A stretch of 60,000 nt of DNA, taken from contig JACVTC010000042.1 of the NCBI GenBank assembly GCA_016946835.1, positions 241,501 through 301,500 on the forward strand, written 5' to 3'. Below are positions 45,672 through 56,985 of the stretch, in pieces. The notes under the pieces were generated by a model that worked only from the letters and a program-made list of their open reading frames with translations, was not told the origin of the DNA and did not search any database. A program made the translations under genes and the position numbers. The first letter of the stretch is position 1; each line of letters starts with the position of its first letter. Source of the stretch: Neocallimastix lanati (nom. inval.) (Eukaryota; Neocallimastigomycota; Neocallimastigomycetes; Neocallimastigales; Neocallimastigaceae).

Positions 45672-48600
45672 AAATTCCAATAACGTTCCTGAGAAGAAGA
45701 AATATTTTGTTGATGCTGCCAAAAGAAAGGAATTTTCTTTAGATGCTGGAACGGAAATTAGGAAAGCTAAAGCAAATACAGCAAGTAAAAGCGATATTTT
45801 CCAAAAAAATGAAGAAGAAAAAGATGAAGTAGAAGAAGAAGTTGATTTATCTAAAAGGAAAATACTAAAACCTAAAGTTAGAAAGAATTTAAAGACGATT
45901 ACCTTTAATGAGAACATTAAAATAAATAAATCTTCTCCAGATTTAAACAATAATAATAATCATGTTATTAATGATAATAAATTAAACAAGGATGAAGAAA
46001 TTAAAAATAAAAATAAAATTAATAAAGAAAGTAATAATTATGTTAACAAATCATCACGTGAAGACCAGTTGAATAACAAAAATAGAAATAATTTCAAAAA
46101 TTCAAATATTAATAATTTACAAGGAACTGTAATTAATAAGAAAGTGGACTTTGAAGAAACAAAATTAAAATTTAATGAACAGGAAGGTAACACAAAACCA
46201 GAACGTCACATAAATCTAGCTAAATTAACCAATATGGAACCGTATGAAATTATTAAAGATTTAGCCAATACCAAATGCAATATTACTTTTGGTCAAATTT
46301 TAGATATATGTCCAAAATTAAGGTCCGAACTAACCAAAAATTTAAAATTAGAAAAAATTCAATTTGTTAGCTCTTTGGATGCCATGAAACCTTTTATTAT
46401 TAATGAAGAAGAAAATAATCAGAATAAAATAGAAAATACAAAATTTCATAGTGACGACTTGGGAATCGTAAATGCATCGGTAGACAATACCGAAGGAAGA
46501 TTACTCATAGATTCTGGAAGTAATTTGAATTTAGTGAGTACTAGTTATATTAATAGTCTACCTGGTACCTATGAACAAGTTAATATATGTAGAGGCAGAA
46601 TTTATGAAGCTCTTGGGGATAGTACTATTGCGAATGCTATCGTGGTTCGACTAAAAGTTTCAATTAATAATTATACTTTCACAGCAGATTTCTGTGTTAT
46701 TGATCATAAAGATATTTACTTTGATTTCTTATTAGGACTTAAATCAATTGCTGATAATTACCTTTTTATTCATCCTATGTTAAGATCGTTGTGTCGTTTT
46801 ACTTCAGTTGAAAACTTTGATATCATTGCTCCTATCGTTGAGAACCAAGCTATTGAAAAGAATTCGTGTGGTATCAATTTTATTAGACCTAATAAGAATA
46901 ATGAAGAAAATAGTATAAAAGAAATATCTAAGAAAAAGGAAGTATCATCTCAGGAGGGAAAGAATAAGGACTTAAGAAAGAAGGACATTATGAAAAGTAA
47001 AAATTTTAATAAATCAGAAAAGTTAAAAATTTCTAATGCAAAAATTCCAAAAATTAATTTAGACAATAAAATTAAAAATTTCAAAATTATTTCAAATTTA
47101 AAAATTTCGAGGGAAAAAGCAAGGTATATAGAAAATCCAAAAATCATGGAATATTCCAAAAATTCAATAAATTCTGGAGACACCAAAGATAATAAAATTT
47201 ATTATAATCAAAATATATATAGAAATAAATTAACTAATTTAAATGATAATATATTAGAATATATTAATAATATGAAGAATAATATAAATTGTAATAGACA
47301 TATACAAGAAATAAATCAAAATAAATTAAAAAAATTTATAAATCAATTGATTCAATTAAAATCCAATATCATTGAGTATAATAATAATATATTGCACAAT
47401 ATAAATACCTATATATTACAATATAATGAAAGAGATGCTTTTATGGATGAAAAACATAAAATTAAGGATTTATGTCAATTGCAAAATCAATTATACCAAG
47501 TTTTCAATAATACAATATTATATATGAATAAATTATTAGAAAATAAAATAGATACATATATTAACAATAGTAATTACCAAGTTAATGTTATAAATCATAA
47601 AGATTCAAGTAATAATGAAAGTGCAAATGAAATAGAACAAGAACAAAATGAAATTACTACTGAAAAGAATAAGGAAATTGGAGAATTTATGAAAGAATTT
47701 TTGGATGATCACATAATTAAATTAAATGGAGAAGAATATATTAAAGATGGTGATAATTTCAGAAAAATTATTAAGAAAAATGAAGATAAATTTCAATTGA
47801 TAAATAAAGCACATTCTATCGGACACGAAGGGTTTAGAAGTACTTACGAAAGACTCAAGAAAACTTGTTATTGGAAAGGCATGACGGTCGATATTAGAAG
47901 ATATATTCAAAATTGTACTACCTGTCAACTAAACAAGAAAAACGAAATTCCAAATCCTACTGAAAAATATGCAACTGAAGTTGAAGCTCCATTTACTCAT
48001 CTTGGATTGGATATTATAGGTCCGTTGCCTATCACTCAGCAAGGAAACCAATACATTATTGTTTTAGTGGACTATTTTACCAAATGGGTAGAGGCGCAAC
48101 CTCTGGCTTCTATTACTTCAAAAGATGTAGTAAAATTTTTATCAGAAAATTTCGCAAGATATGGTGCTCCCAATGTTATAACCACTGATAACGGAGTACA
48201 ATTTACATCCGACTTTACTAGAATATTCCTGGATTTATTTGATGTTTATATTAAATTTACTGTTACCTATCATCCTGAATCTAATGGCTTAACTGAAAAC
48301 AGGAATCGAGAAATAGGAAAATTATTGCGACTACTAGGAAATAAAGAAAGAGAATGGGATATGCTGTTACCTTCTGCTTTATGGGCTTTAAGAACTTCAA
48401 AAAGTTCAGTAACGAAATATTCCAGTTTTGAACTTGTTTACGGTAGAAAAGATCAACAACCATTCGAATTAGCCACAACCTTACCTACCTCTTATGTTCA
48501 AGGAACTCAAGAAGAAAAGTTAATTGAAAAATTTATGGACCACTATAAATGGGTTATATATGCTTGTAATAATATCAATAAAAATAATAAATATTGGGAA

Positions 48601-48834
48601 ACTAAAAGAGAAGAAGAAACAAGTTTTAATAAACAAAATGAAATAAAAATAGGCGATTTAGTTAAAGTAAGGAACTTTACGAGATATAAATTAGACCCTT
48701 ATTTTGTTGGACCTTATCAAGTAGTTAAAAAGAAATTTAATACAGTTCAATTAATGGATCCTAACACACATACATGCTTAGAACGACCAGTACACCTTAA
48801 AAATATTATAAAATTTAATACAACTAATGTATAG
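45637..48834 (+). CDS. Element D protease-integrase polyprotein (-1 frame), no RT or RNase H
   Basis: 1065 codons plus stop in the -1 frame. An acidic/Lys-rich leader of about 200 residues precedes a conserved pre-protease segment (YEIIKDLANTKCNITFGQIL). Retropepsin has LLIDSGSNLNLV (Asp codon at 46510) and FLLGL near 46730. From about 46770 to 47790 come roughly 340 Lys/Asn/Ile-rich, probably helical residues where RT and RNase H would normally be. No YxDD, MPFG or RNase H motif occurs. Integrase follows: HSIGHEG, CTTC, catalytic D (LDIIGPLP), D (ITTDNGVQF) and E (GLTENRN), and a C-terminal SH3-like region (LVKVRNF...GPYQVV...VHLKNI). No chromodomain. Catalytic residues of protease and integrase are intact. 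Confidence 0.9.
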   Translation, partial: FKLLRGSERSPLNSNNVPEKKKYFVDAAKRKEFSLDAGTEIRKAKANTASKSDIFQKNEEEKDEVEEEVDLSKRKILKPKVRKNLKTITFNENIKINKSSPDLNNNNNHVINDNKLNKDEEIKNKNKINKESNNYVNKSSREDQLNNKNRNNFKNSNINNLQGTVINKKVDFEETKLKFNEQEGNTKPERHINLAKLTNMEPYEIIKDLANTKCNITFGQILDICPKLRSELTKNLKLEKIQFVSSLDAMKPFIINEEENNQNKIENTKFHSDDLGIVNASVDNTEGRLLIDSGSNLNLVSTSYINSLPGTYEQVNICRGRIYEALGDSTIANAIVVRLKVSINNYTFTADFCVIDHKDIYFDFLLGLKSIADNYLFIHPMLRSLCRFTSVENFDIIAPIVENQAIEKNSCGINFIRPNKNNEENSIKEISKKKEVSSQEGKNKDLRKKDIMKSKNFNKSEKLKISNAKIPKINLDNKIKNFKIISNLKISREKARYIENPKIMEYSKNSINSGDTKDNKIYYNQNIYRNKLTNLNDNILEYINNMKNNINCNRHIQEINQNKLKKFINQLIQLKSNIIEYNNNILHNINTYILQYNERDAFMDEKHKIKDLCQLQNQLYQVFNNTILYMNKLLENKIDTYINNSNYQVNVINHKDSSNNESANEIEQEQNEITTEKNKEIGEFMKEFLDDHIIKLNGEEYIKDGDNFRKIIKKNEDKFQLINKAHSIGHEGFRSTYERLKKTCYWKGMTVDIRRYIQNCTTCQLNKKNEIPNPTEKYATEVEAPFTHLGLDIIGPLPITQQGNQYIIVLVDYFTKWVEAQPLASITSKDVVKFLSENFARYGAPNVITTDNGVQFTSDFTRIFLDLFDVYIKFTVTYHPESNGLTENRNREIGKLLRLLGNKEREWDMLLPSALWALRTSKSSVTKYSSFELVYGRKDQQPFELATTLPTSYVQGTQEEKLIEKFMDHYKWVIYACNNINKNNKYWETKREEETSFNKQNEIKIGDLVKVRNFTRYKLDPYFVGPYQVVKKKFNTVQLMDPNTHTCLERPVHLKNIIKFNTTNV

Positions 48835-49415
48835 TTGTATCTTAAGGTGGGACGAATGATATAAAATGAAATATTCAAACCTTAATTAATATAAAATTAG
48901 TTTTTATTATTCAAACATAAATTAATGTCATAAATCAAATTTAAATCTAATGATTTTACAACAATTTCAATATGTGGCTTGATTTCTATATATTAATTAT
49001 ATATTTAATTAATAATAAATTTTATAGCATAAATCAATGTTTTAATTATATTCTTATCATTTTATATTTATATTTATATAGTTATTAAATATTTCCTTAA
49101 ATAATAATTATTAATAGTTTATTCTAATCACAGGAACAATTAATTAAATAGTTAAATATAACTAAATAACATAAAAATAAAGCATTTCTCTGAATTAAGA
49201 GCAGGGCTGTAGTCGTCGTTGTTAAGTAAAAGTTAAGATTAAAAGATATATTATGTTAAGTTAGTTTGTAATTAAAAGAATAAGAAAGTTGTTAAATAGT
49301 CTTTTTAAATATATGTAGTTTCTATATAAAATTAAATAAATAAATAAATAATAAATTAATAAATTTAATAAATAAATCCCAACAAAAGTACATCGAACTT
49401 TTGAGTTGTATATCA

Positions 49416-50095
49416 ATATTATTATAAAAATTATTATAAAATTATTAAAATTATTAATTAAATATTATTCTAAAAATTATTATAAATTATTAATATTATA
49501 AAATTATTAAAATTATTAAATATTATTATAAAAATTTATTTATTATAACTATTAAATATTATTATAAAATTATTAAGATTATTAATTAAATTTATTATTA
49601 AGAATTATTATTAAAAATTATTAATTATTATAAAAATTTATTATTTAAATATTATCAAATTTATTAATTAAATATTATAAAAATTTTATTTTATTTTTGA
49701 AAATAATTACAAGTATTATTTAAAATAATTAAAGATTATTAAATTTATTATATTAATCTTTAAAAACAATTTATTTAACTTAAAAATATCAAAGAAAATA
49801 GTAAAAACTATTTTCTATATATTTATTTTATAATTATTTTTAATTAAATGATATTTGAATATTATATTATTATATTTATAAAAATTAAAACAAAAATGAA
49901 TTATTGATATAAAATTAATTCAATAATTCTATAAAATTACTTAAATTATAAACAAATAATTATACTTTAAATTCATAAAAAAATATAAATATTGTAACTA
50001 TTTCTTAAAAATTAAATATGTGTACTTAAAAAAAAAAAAATAAATTTTAATATTAATAAATAATAAAATAACTTTTAATAAAAAGAATTTTTTTT
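49416..50095. repeat. Direct repeat S, right part
   Basis: Continuation of the block begun at 43757; it matches about 51966-52640. It includes AAAATATCAAAGAAAATAGT and TGAATTATTGATATAAAATT. Similarity ends near 49995. No genes. Confidence 0.8.
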
Positions 50096-50097
50096 TA

Positions 50098-50146
50098 TTT
50101 AAAATCAAAGCAGGGTAACACCCGTCCCCCCCTGCTTGATTTTAAA
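50098..50146. other. GC-rich hairpin
   Basis: TTTAAAATCAAAGCAGGG (50098-50115) pairs with CCCTGCTTGATTTTAAA (50130-50146) with a single bulged A. The 14-nt loop is TAACACCCGTCCCC. It is a sharp GC spike in very AT-rich sequence. No known RNA family recognised. Confidence 0.75.
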
Positions 50147-50914
50147 TTCATACGAATCAACCCCGAGTCTACCAAAAAGATGAAATTTATAATTTAAAAT
50201 TAATTAATAAACTAAAATTAATAATTTATAATAATAATTTACTAAACTATAAAATTATAAATAATTATTATAAAAAGTTAGTATTTTCAAATAAAATTTT
50301 AAGATTAATAAAAGAACAATGTAAATTTAAATAATTAATATAGAAATTAAATTTAAATAATTTTATTATGTAAAATATATTTTATTATATAAATATTTGT
50401 TATTATTTGATATAATTAATAAATAGTTATTTTATTTTAAAGACTTAAAACTAATTCTTTTTTTTAAAAATAGAAAATAAGACTTTAAATAGAATTAAAA
50501 TAGTAATACTTTTTCTTTTTTAATATTTCTTAAAGATATAAATAGTAATTAAATTAGATAGTTAATTATATAGTTTAATCTTAACGAAAATTATAAAAAC
50601 ATGTAATAATTCTTATTTAAAAGAACAACATTTTTGTTAACATTTTTGTTTATCAAAACTTGTTCAATAAATACTTATTTTATCTTTATTTAAATTTAAA
50701 AGTATTTATTTAATATTATAAATTTAAAACTTAATAAAAATTAATATTTAAAAATTAAATAAAATTTATGTATTAAAATAACTTCAGTGTTTCTAATAAA
50801 TCAATTTTAAAAAGTTTTATAATAAAACATATTTTAATTATCTTAAAATTTATAACTTTGATAAAGAGTTATTAATAAACTAAAGTAAGTTATTAATAAT
50901 TTCTTATCATTTTC
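50147..50914. other. AT-rich non-coding stretch
   Basis: No open frames, RNA genes or clear repeats apart from short A/T tracts. Possibly the decayed interior of an old element. Confidence 0.4.
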
Positions 50915-51697
50915 GTATAAGAAACTATAATTATTTGTTAAATAATTATAATTTCTTTATTTGATTATTTATCTATTACATAATTTATACATTCATTCAT
51001 TAAATTAGTAATTATTTATCAAGTTAATATGTATTTGTACATTTAATTATAATTTTAATTTAATTAAAAATTTTCTTTAAATTTATTTAATATACATTTA
51101 TTTTATTTAATTAATTATAAATTTTATTAATTTCTATAGTAATAAATTAATTATTTAATTATTATTTTTAATTAAAATTTGAATTAACTTATTCGGACTT
51201 TAAAGTTTTTTATTTTCTTATTAAAATATAAATTAATTTTATCGGACTTTAAGGTTTTTTCTAATTTATTATATTAATAAATTGGTTTTTCCTTAAAGAA
51301 CTTATCTAGTATTTTCTTCTAATCTTTTTCTAGATAAGATAATTGTTAAGATTAGAAAACCTTTTAAATTATTATTTTATATAAATTTTTATTATTTAAT
51401 TTTTCGTATAAATAGTTATTGATTTCTCTAAATTTTTGAGAAATCAAGAGTTATTATTATATAACAAATATTAATAAATATATAATAATAATCAATAAAA
51501 TCTACAAACATTTTCAATAAGTGTTCTTTTATTTTGTGTTGTTTATTATATTTGTTTATAATAAACTCTTCTCTGTCAAGATAAGTTAAAATTTTCTTTA
51601 TTTTTTCTAATTGTTTTCTTATTTTCTCAACTTGATATTAGTATCAGGTTGTAGTTAATAATTTTGTTATAATAAATATTATAATGAAATTATTACA
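50915..51697 (+). mobile_element. Degenerate LTR of the F family
   Basis: Ends ...AAATTATTACA at 51697. It contains the GTATAAATAG - hairpin (TTGATTTCTC/GAGAAATCAA) - AGTTATTATTAT module at about 51407-51468, and the CTTATCTAGT..CTAGATAAGA palindromic patch (about 51302-51340). The start is eroded. The sequence after its end does not match its own transcript start, so it is not followed by a self-priming interior. Confidence 0.6.
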
Positions 51698-51704
51698 TTT
51701 TAGT

Positions 51705-52640
51705 AAAGAATGAATTAATAACCTTTATTTTATTATTAATAATCCATTACTAAATTGTACTTTCCTATATTCTTGATAACCTAAACTTAATAATAAAATT
51801 TAATTTATTTGGATATAAATTAATTTTAACTTGTAAATAATGTTAAATCAATTTTAATTAATTACTTTATTGTTATATTATTAAATATATGTATATATTA
51901 AAGTATTATTGTAAATATTAAAATTATACTTTTAAGATACTAAATTATTAAAACTATTAATTAAATATTATTATAAAAATTATTATAAAATTATTAAAAT
52001 TATTAATTAAATATTATTATAAAAATTATTATAAACTATTAATACTATAAAATTATTAAAATTATTAAATATTATTATAAAAATTTATTTATTATAAAAA
52101 TTATTATAAATTATTAATATTATAAAATTATTAAAATTATTAAATATTATTATAAAAATTTATTTATTATAACTATTAAATATTATTATATAATTATTAA
52201 GATTATTAATTAAATTTATTATTAAGAATTATTATTAAAAATTATTAATTATTATAAAAATTTATTATTTAAATATTATCAAATTTATTAATTAAATATT
52301 ATAAAAATTTTATTTTATTTTTGAAAATAATTACAAGTATTATTTAAAATAATTAAAGATTATTAAATTTATTATATTAATCTTTAAAAACAATTTATTT
52401 AACTTAAAAATATCAAAGAAAATAGTAAAAACTATTTTCTATATATTTATTTTATAATTATTTTTAATTAAATGATATTTGAATATTATATTATTATATT
52501 TATAAAAATTAAAACAAAAATGAATTATTGATATAAAATTAATTCAATAATTCTATAAAATTACTTAAATTATAAACAAATAATTATACTTTAAATTTAT
52601 AAAAAAATATAAATATTGTAAAAATTTCTTAAAAATTAAA
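51705..52640. repeat. Direct repeat S', uninterrupted copy
   Basis: Same sequence as 43757-44025 plus 49416-49990 without element D. Positions about 51964-51972 (AAATATTAT) are the empty target site. It contains an extra local duplication of a TTATTATAAAAATTTATTTA unit (about 52060-52170). Confidence 0.85.
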
Positions 52641-52659
52641 TATATGTATTCGAAATAAA

Positions 52660-53260
52660 TTTTTAATTAATTAATAATTAAATTTATTCTTATTTAAAAC
52701 ATATTGTTATTAGTAAATTTTATAAATAAGTTTTTTTTTAAAATATAAATTTTATTTAATCTTAATAATATTTTATTACATTATTATTTTATATAATTAT
52801 TACTATAATTTAAATTACAATAATCCTACAAAGGATTAATCAAAGGATTTAAACATGTATTTATATAAAATAATTAATTATTAAAATATTAATTATTAAT
52901 ATGAATATGTAATAATATTAATATAAGTTTGATATTGATAATATAAACTAAGATAATAATATAAATATTTAATATAAATAAAATATAAGAATCTAATATA
53001 GCTAAATATTATATTTTATAATTAAAATATAATATGTAGAAATTAATTTAATATGTCAATCACGTCTTCACATTATTTAATATATATTAATTTCAATATA
53101 TTAATAATATTTAGTCAATTAGTTGGCCTAGACTATTTCCTAAATATTTTAATAATAATTATTATATTATTAATTATTAATATTGAAATTCAAATAACTG
53201 AATTATTGAAATTGAAATTGAAATTGAATTAAATGGAAATTCAGTTATTATCTTAACAAT
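52660..53260. repeat. Inverted repeat, arm 2
   Basis: Reverse complement of 42640-43300, about 90% similar by eye. Confidence 0.75.
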
Positions 53261-53959
53261 CTAAACTAACCTTAGCCAAGTTTAATAATAATTTAATAAA
53301 ATAATAAAATTAATTAATTAATTAAAACAAATAAATTACACTTAAAAATTACATTAATACTCAGATAAGAAAGAAATATTATATATTTTTCAAAATAAAA
53401 ATATTAAGATTAAATATAAAATAAAATAATTAATTTTTATAATTAGTTTTATAATAAATTTTATAATAAATTTTATAATTAAATAATAATTTTATAATAA
53501 CAAAATTAATTAATTTAAATAACAAAATATTTTTAATTATTTTTATAATAAACAAATTTATTTATTTTATTATTAAATATTTATTTTATTATTAATTTTA
53601 TTACTTTTATTTTATTTTATTATTCTTTTTATTTATAAATTATAAATAGTTTAATTTTAAAGAAAAATATAAATACTTGTAAATAATTCATGTAAATATT
53701 ATTATTATTATTATTAATTAATTTTATAATTTTAATAATCACTTTTAAATTTTATAATGTTTAATAAATTTTAATAAAAGATTTATAAAATAAAATATTA
53801 GAAAACAAGTATTCTAATAAATCAAATTTTTAGTGTTATTTCTAATATAACATTTTTTTTAATTCATAAATAACTTATACAGTTATTATTAAAATAAATT
53901 GAAATTGTCACTTTTTAATTCTATATTAAAATTAAGATAATTTCTAAAATTTATCATGA
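53261..53959. other. AT-rich non-coding stretch
   Basis: Simple-sequence patches such as TTTTATTATTAATTTTATTA; no gene or RNA. Confidence 0.4.
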
Positions 53960-54963
53960 TGTAAGAAATCATAATTATTCAATAATGAATAATTAATATT
54001 TCTTATAATTAATGAAAAATCATTAATAATTTATAATTATTTATAAAATAATAATTATTTTTAAAATAATTATTTATTTAAATAATAATTAATATATTCA
54101 TTGATTTTAACTTATAAATTTATTTAATAGTTATATTTTCATATATTGATCTAAATTTATCTACATATTATAATTTATACATTTATACAAATAATATAAA
54201 ATTTATTTACTTATTATTATTATTATTCATTTAAATAGAATTTTTACAAAAAATTATGTAAATTTGTATTTAATATTTTACCATAAAAATATTAGTTATT
54301 TAATTAAAATGAATTATGTATTTTATGATGTATCATAAACTATAAATATATCTAATCTATCATATTATTTAATCTTTATTTTTTAAATGAAAAAAAAATC
54401 TTTTTTTTTATTAATTCCTATCCTATCAGTATTTAATATTTTAATAATTAAATTAGAAAATCGGTAATTAATGTTTTTCCTAACAAATAGGTTTTCTTTA
54501 ATTATACGATGATTAATATGATTAGAATATTGATCGAAAAACTATTTAGGTTTTTCTTCTAATCTTTTCCTAAATAGATTTTTTGTTAATATTAGAAATT
54601 AAATTTATTTAACCTATTGATTTTTAAAAAAAAATATAAATAGGACTCTTGAATTCTCTTTGAGAAATCAAGAGTTATTATTTTAAGAAAATATAATAAA
54701 TAATAACAAATAAAATAAATTTTTTATTTATATATCAAAAAACTATTATTAATCATAAAAGCTTTTTTTATTTTAAAAATATTTTCAACTACTATTCTAC
54801 TGTTGCTTGGTTATTGTTTATTATATTACAAAATAAACTCTGCATAATTAAGTATAATTTTTTATTTTTTTTTTAATTTTTATTTTAATATTATGTAAAA
54901 ATAATATTAAAATTGTAGATAATTTTTATATTAATTAATTTTAGTTTGAGTATAGCTACTACA
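53960..54963 (+). mobile_element. LTR of the F family, probably solo
   Basis: TGTAAGAAATCATAATTATT at 53960 to CTACTACA at 54963. It contains TATAAATAGGA near 54648, the CTCTTGA..TCAAGAG hairpin (54655-54683), and TTATTATT after it. It is followed after 5 bp (TTTGA) by the next LTR of the same family in the same orientation. Confidence 0.7.
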
Positions 54964-54968
54964 TTTGA

Positions 54969-55912
54969 TGTAAGAATCTATAATTATTTTTAAATAAAAT
55001 AATTATATTTTCTTAGTTAAGCTATAATTATAACTTTATTTAATTATATAATATTTATTCATTTAAATATTATTAATAATTTATTTAACTCAATATTAAA
55101 TATTCATTAATTTAATACAACAAATTTATTTAATTAATTATTATTTATACATTTATAAATAATTATAGTTTATTTAATTATACATTTAATTATTAAATTT
55201 ATTAGTCTTAGTTTATTTATTTAATTAAATTGTAAACAAATATATTATGTATTCTAATATGTATTTTAATAATGTATTCTGTATTTTGTTTATTAATATC
55301 ATTATTATGTTATTTTCCTTATTTGTAAATTTATGATTTTATGATCGAAATATCTTTTATGATTTTATTCTTTTATTTTAGATCAATTAAATTAGATTAG
55401 CGAATCGATTAATTAGGGGTTTTCCAAATCACTTTTTAAAAGTAATTGGTTTTACCTAATTGATACGATGATAGATATGGATAGAATATCGATCGAAAAC
55501 TTATCTAGGTATTTCTATCTAATCTTTTCCTAGATAAGAGATTTGTTAAGATTAGAAAACCCTTTCTTATTTAACCTTATTTTCATAAAAAAATATAAAT
55601 AAGGCTCTTGAGTTCTCTTTGAGAAATCAAGAGTTATTATTATAAAAACATAGTTATAATAATAACAATTTTATATTTTTAACTATAATAAATTAATAAA
55701 ATATTTTATTCAAAAAACATTTTTTTAAAATCAAATTTATACAAATAATTCTTCTTTTGCTTCTCGTGTTATTATTATAATTAATTTTATAATAAACTCT
55801 ATAGGTAAAAAATTTATTTTATTTTATTTTCTATTTTCTCAACTTAATGAATTAGTCGTTAAGTTGTAGTTAATAATTCTATTTTGAGTTAGTTCTTAAT
55901 AGAATTATTACA
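54969..55912 (+). mobile_element. 5' LTR of element F
   Basis: 944 bp from TGTAAGAATC to GAATTATTACA. TATAAATAAGG is near 55594-55604, then the hairpin CTCTTGA..TCAAGAG, then the putative transcript start. It is followed at once by a 12-nt site complementary to its own LTR, which marks it as a 5' LTR of an element that continues through gag at 57739. Confidence 0.75.
55629..55640 (+). promoter_or_regulatory. Element F putative transcript 5' end and self-primer
   Basis: AAGAGTTATTAT, complementary over 12 nt to 55913-55924 and about 28-35 nt downstream of TATAAATA. It overlaps the 3' arm of the conserved hairpin. Confidence 0.7.
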
Positions 55913-55924
55913 ATAATAACTCTT
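55913..55924 (+). promoter_or_regulatory. Element F self-priming primer-binding site
   Basis: ATAATAACTCTT directly after the LTR end. It is the exact reverse complement of 55629-55640; no tRNA-type TGG start. Confidence 0.75.
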
Positions 55925-56355
55925 CGTAGATTAGTTTATTGTTTAGATAAAATGTGAAAAATTTTTAGAATAGTGTAACATTGGAAATTTTATTAGTGAA
56001 TTAGTCTATTGAAATTATATATATATTAGAATACAATAATAATATATAGCTAGAGTGGCGCAAAAAAAATTATTTATTAGCAATTTTGATTGAAAAAAAA
56101 ATAAAAAAAAAAAATTTTTTTAATAGTTAATAATAGAATAATAAAATAATATTTTAGAATAGTTTTAGAGTAATTATAATAATTTAAGATAATTAAAATA
56201 ATTTTAGAATAAATATAATAATATATAATAGATTTAGAATAATAATAGAATAGATTAGAATTATTTTAATAATTTAGTATTAATAGTATAGAATAATTTT
56301 AGATAATATAATTAAGAATAGGAACAATAATTTAAAATAATTAAAAAAAAAAAAA

Positions 56356-56985
56356 TAACTATAATAATAATATATAAATAAAGAAATAAATAAAAACATT
56401 AAAAAATAAAATAAAAATAACTATAATAATAATATATAAATAAAGAAATAAATAAAAACATTAAAAAATAAAATAAAAATAACTATAATAATAATATATA
56501 AATAAAGAAATAAATAAAAACATTAAAAAATAAAATAAAAATAACTATAATAATAATATATAAATAAAGAAATAAATAAAAACATTAAAAAATAAAATAA
56601 AAATAACTATAATAATAATATATAAATAAAGAAATAAATAAAAACATTAAAAAATAAAATAAAAATAACTATAATAATAATATATAAATAAAGAAATAAA
56701 TAAAAACATTAAAAAATAAAATAAAAATAACTATAATAATAATATATAAATAAAGAAATAAATAAAAACATTAAAAAATAAAATAAAAATAACTATAATA
56801 ATAATATATAAATAAAGAAATAAATAAAAACATTAAAAAATAAAATAAAAATAACTATAATAATAATATATAAATAAAGAAATAAATAAAAATATTAAAA
56901 AATAAAATAAAAATAACTATAATAATAATAAATAAATAAAGAAATAAATAAAAACATTAAAAAATAAAATAAAAATAACAAACTG
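56356..56985. repeat. 62-bp tandem repeat in the element F leader
   Basis: About ten nearly perfect 62-bp units beginning AACTATAATAATAATATATA and ending AAAAAATAAAATAAAAAT. Non-coding. High unit identity implies recent amplification. Confidence 0.95.

Larger units (their letters stand above)
44026..49415 (+). mobile_element. Element D: LTR element with gag, protease and integrase but no reverse transcriptase
   Basis: Two 559-bp LTRs (44026-44584 and 48857-49415) look identical and have inverted ends TGATATA/TATATCA. The target duplication is 4 bp (ATAT), deduced from the empty site near 51964-51972. TGG-type primer-binding site is at 44587, polypurine tract AAGGTGGGACGAA at 48844-48856. Coding order is gag, then protease-integrase in the -1 frame. 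Confidence 0.92.
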
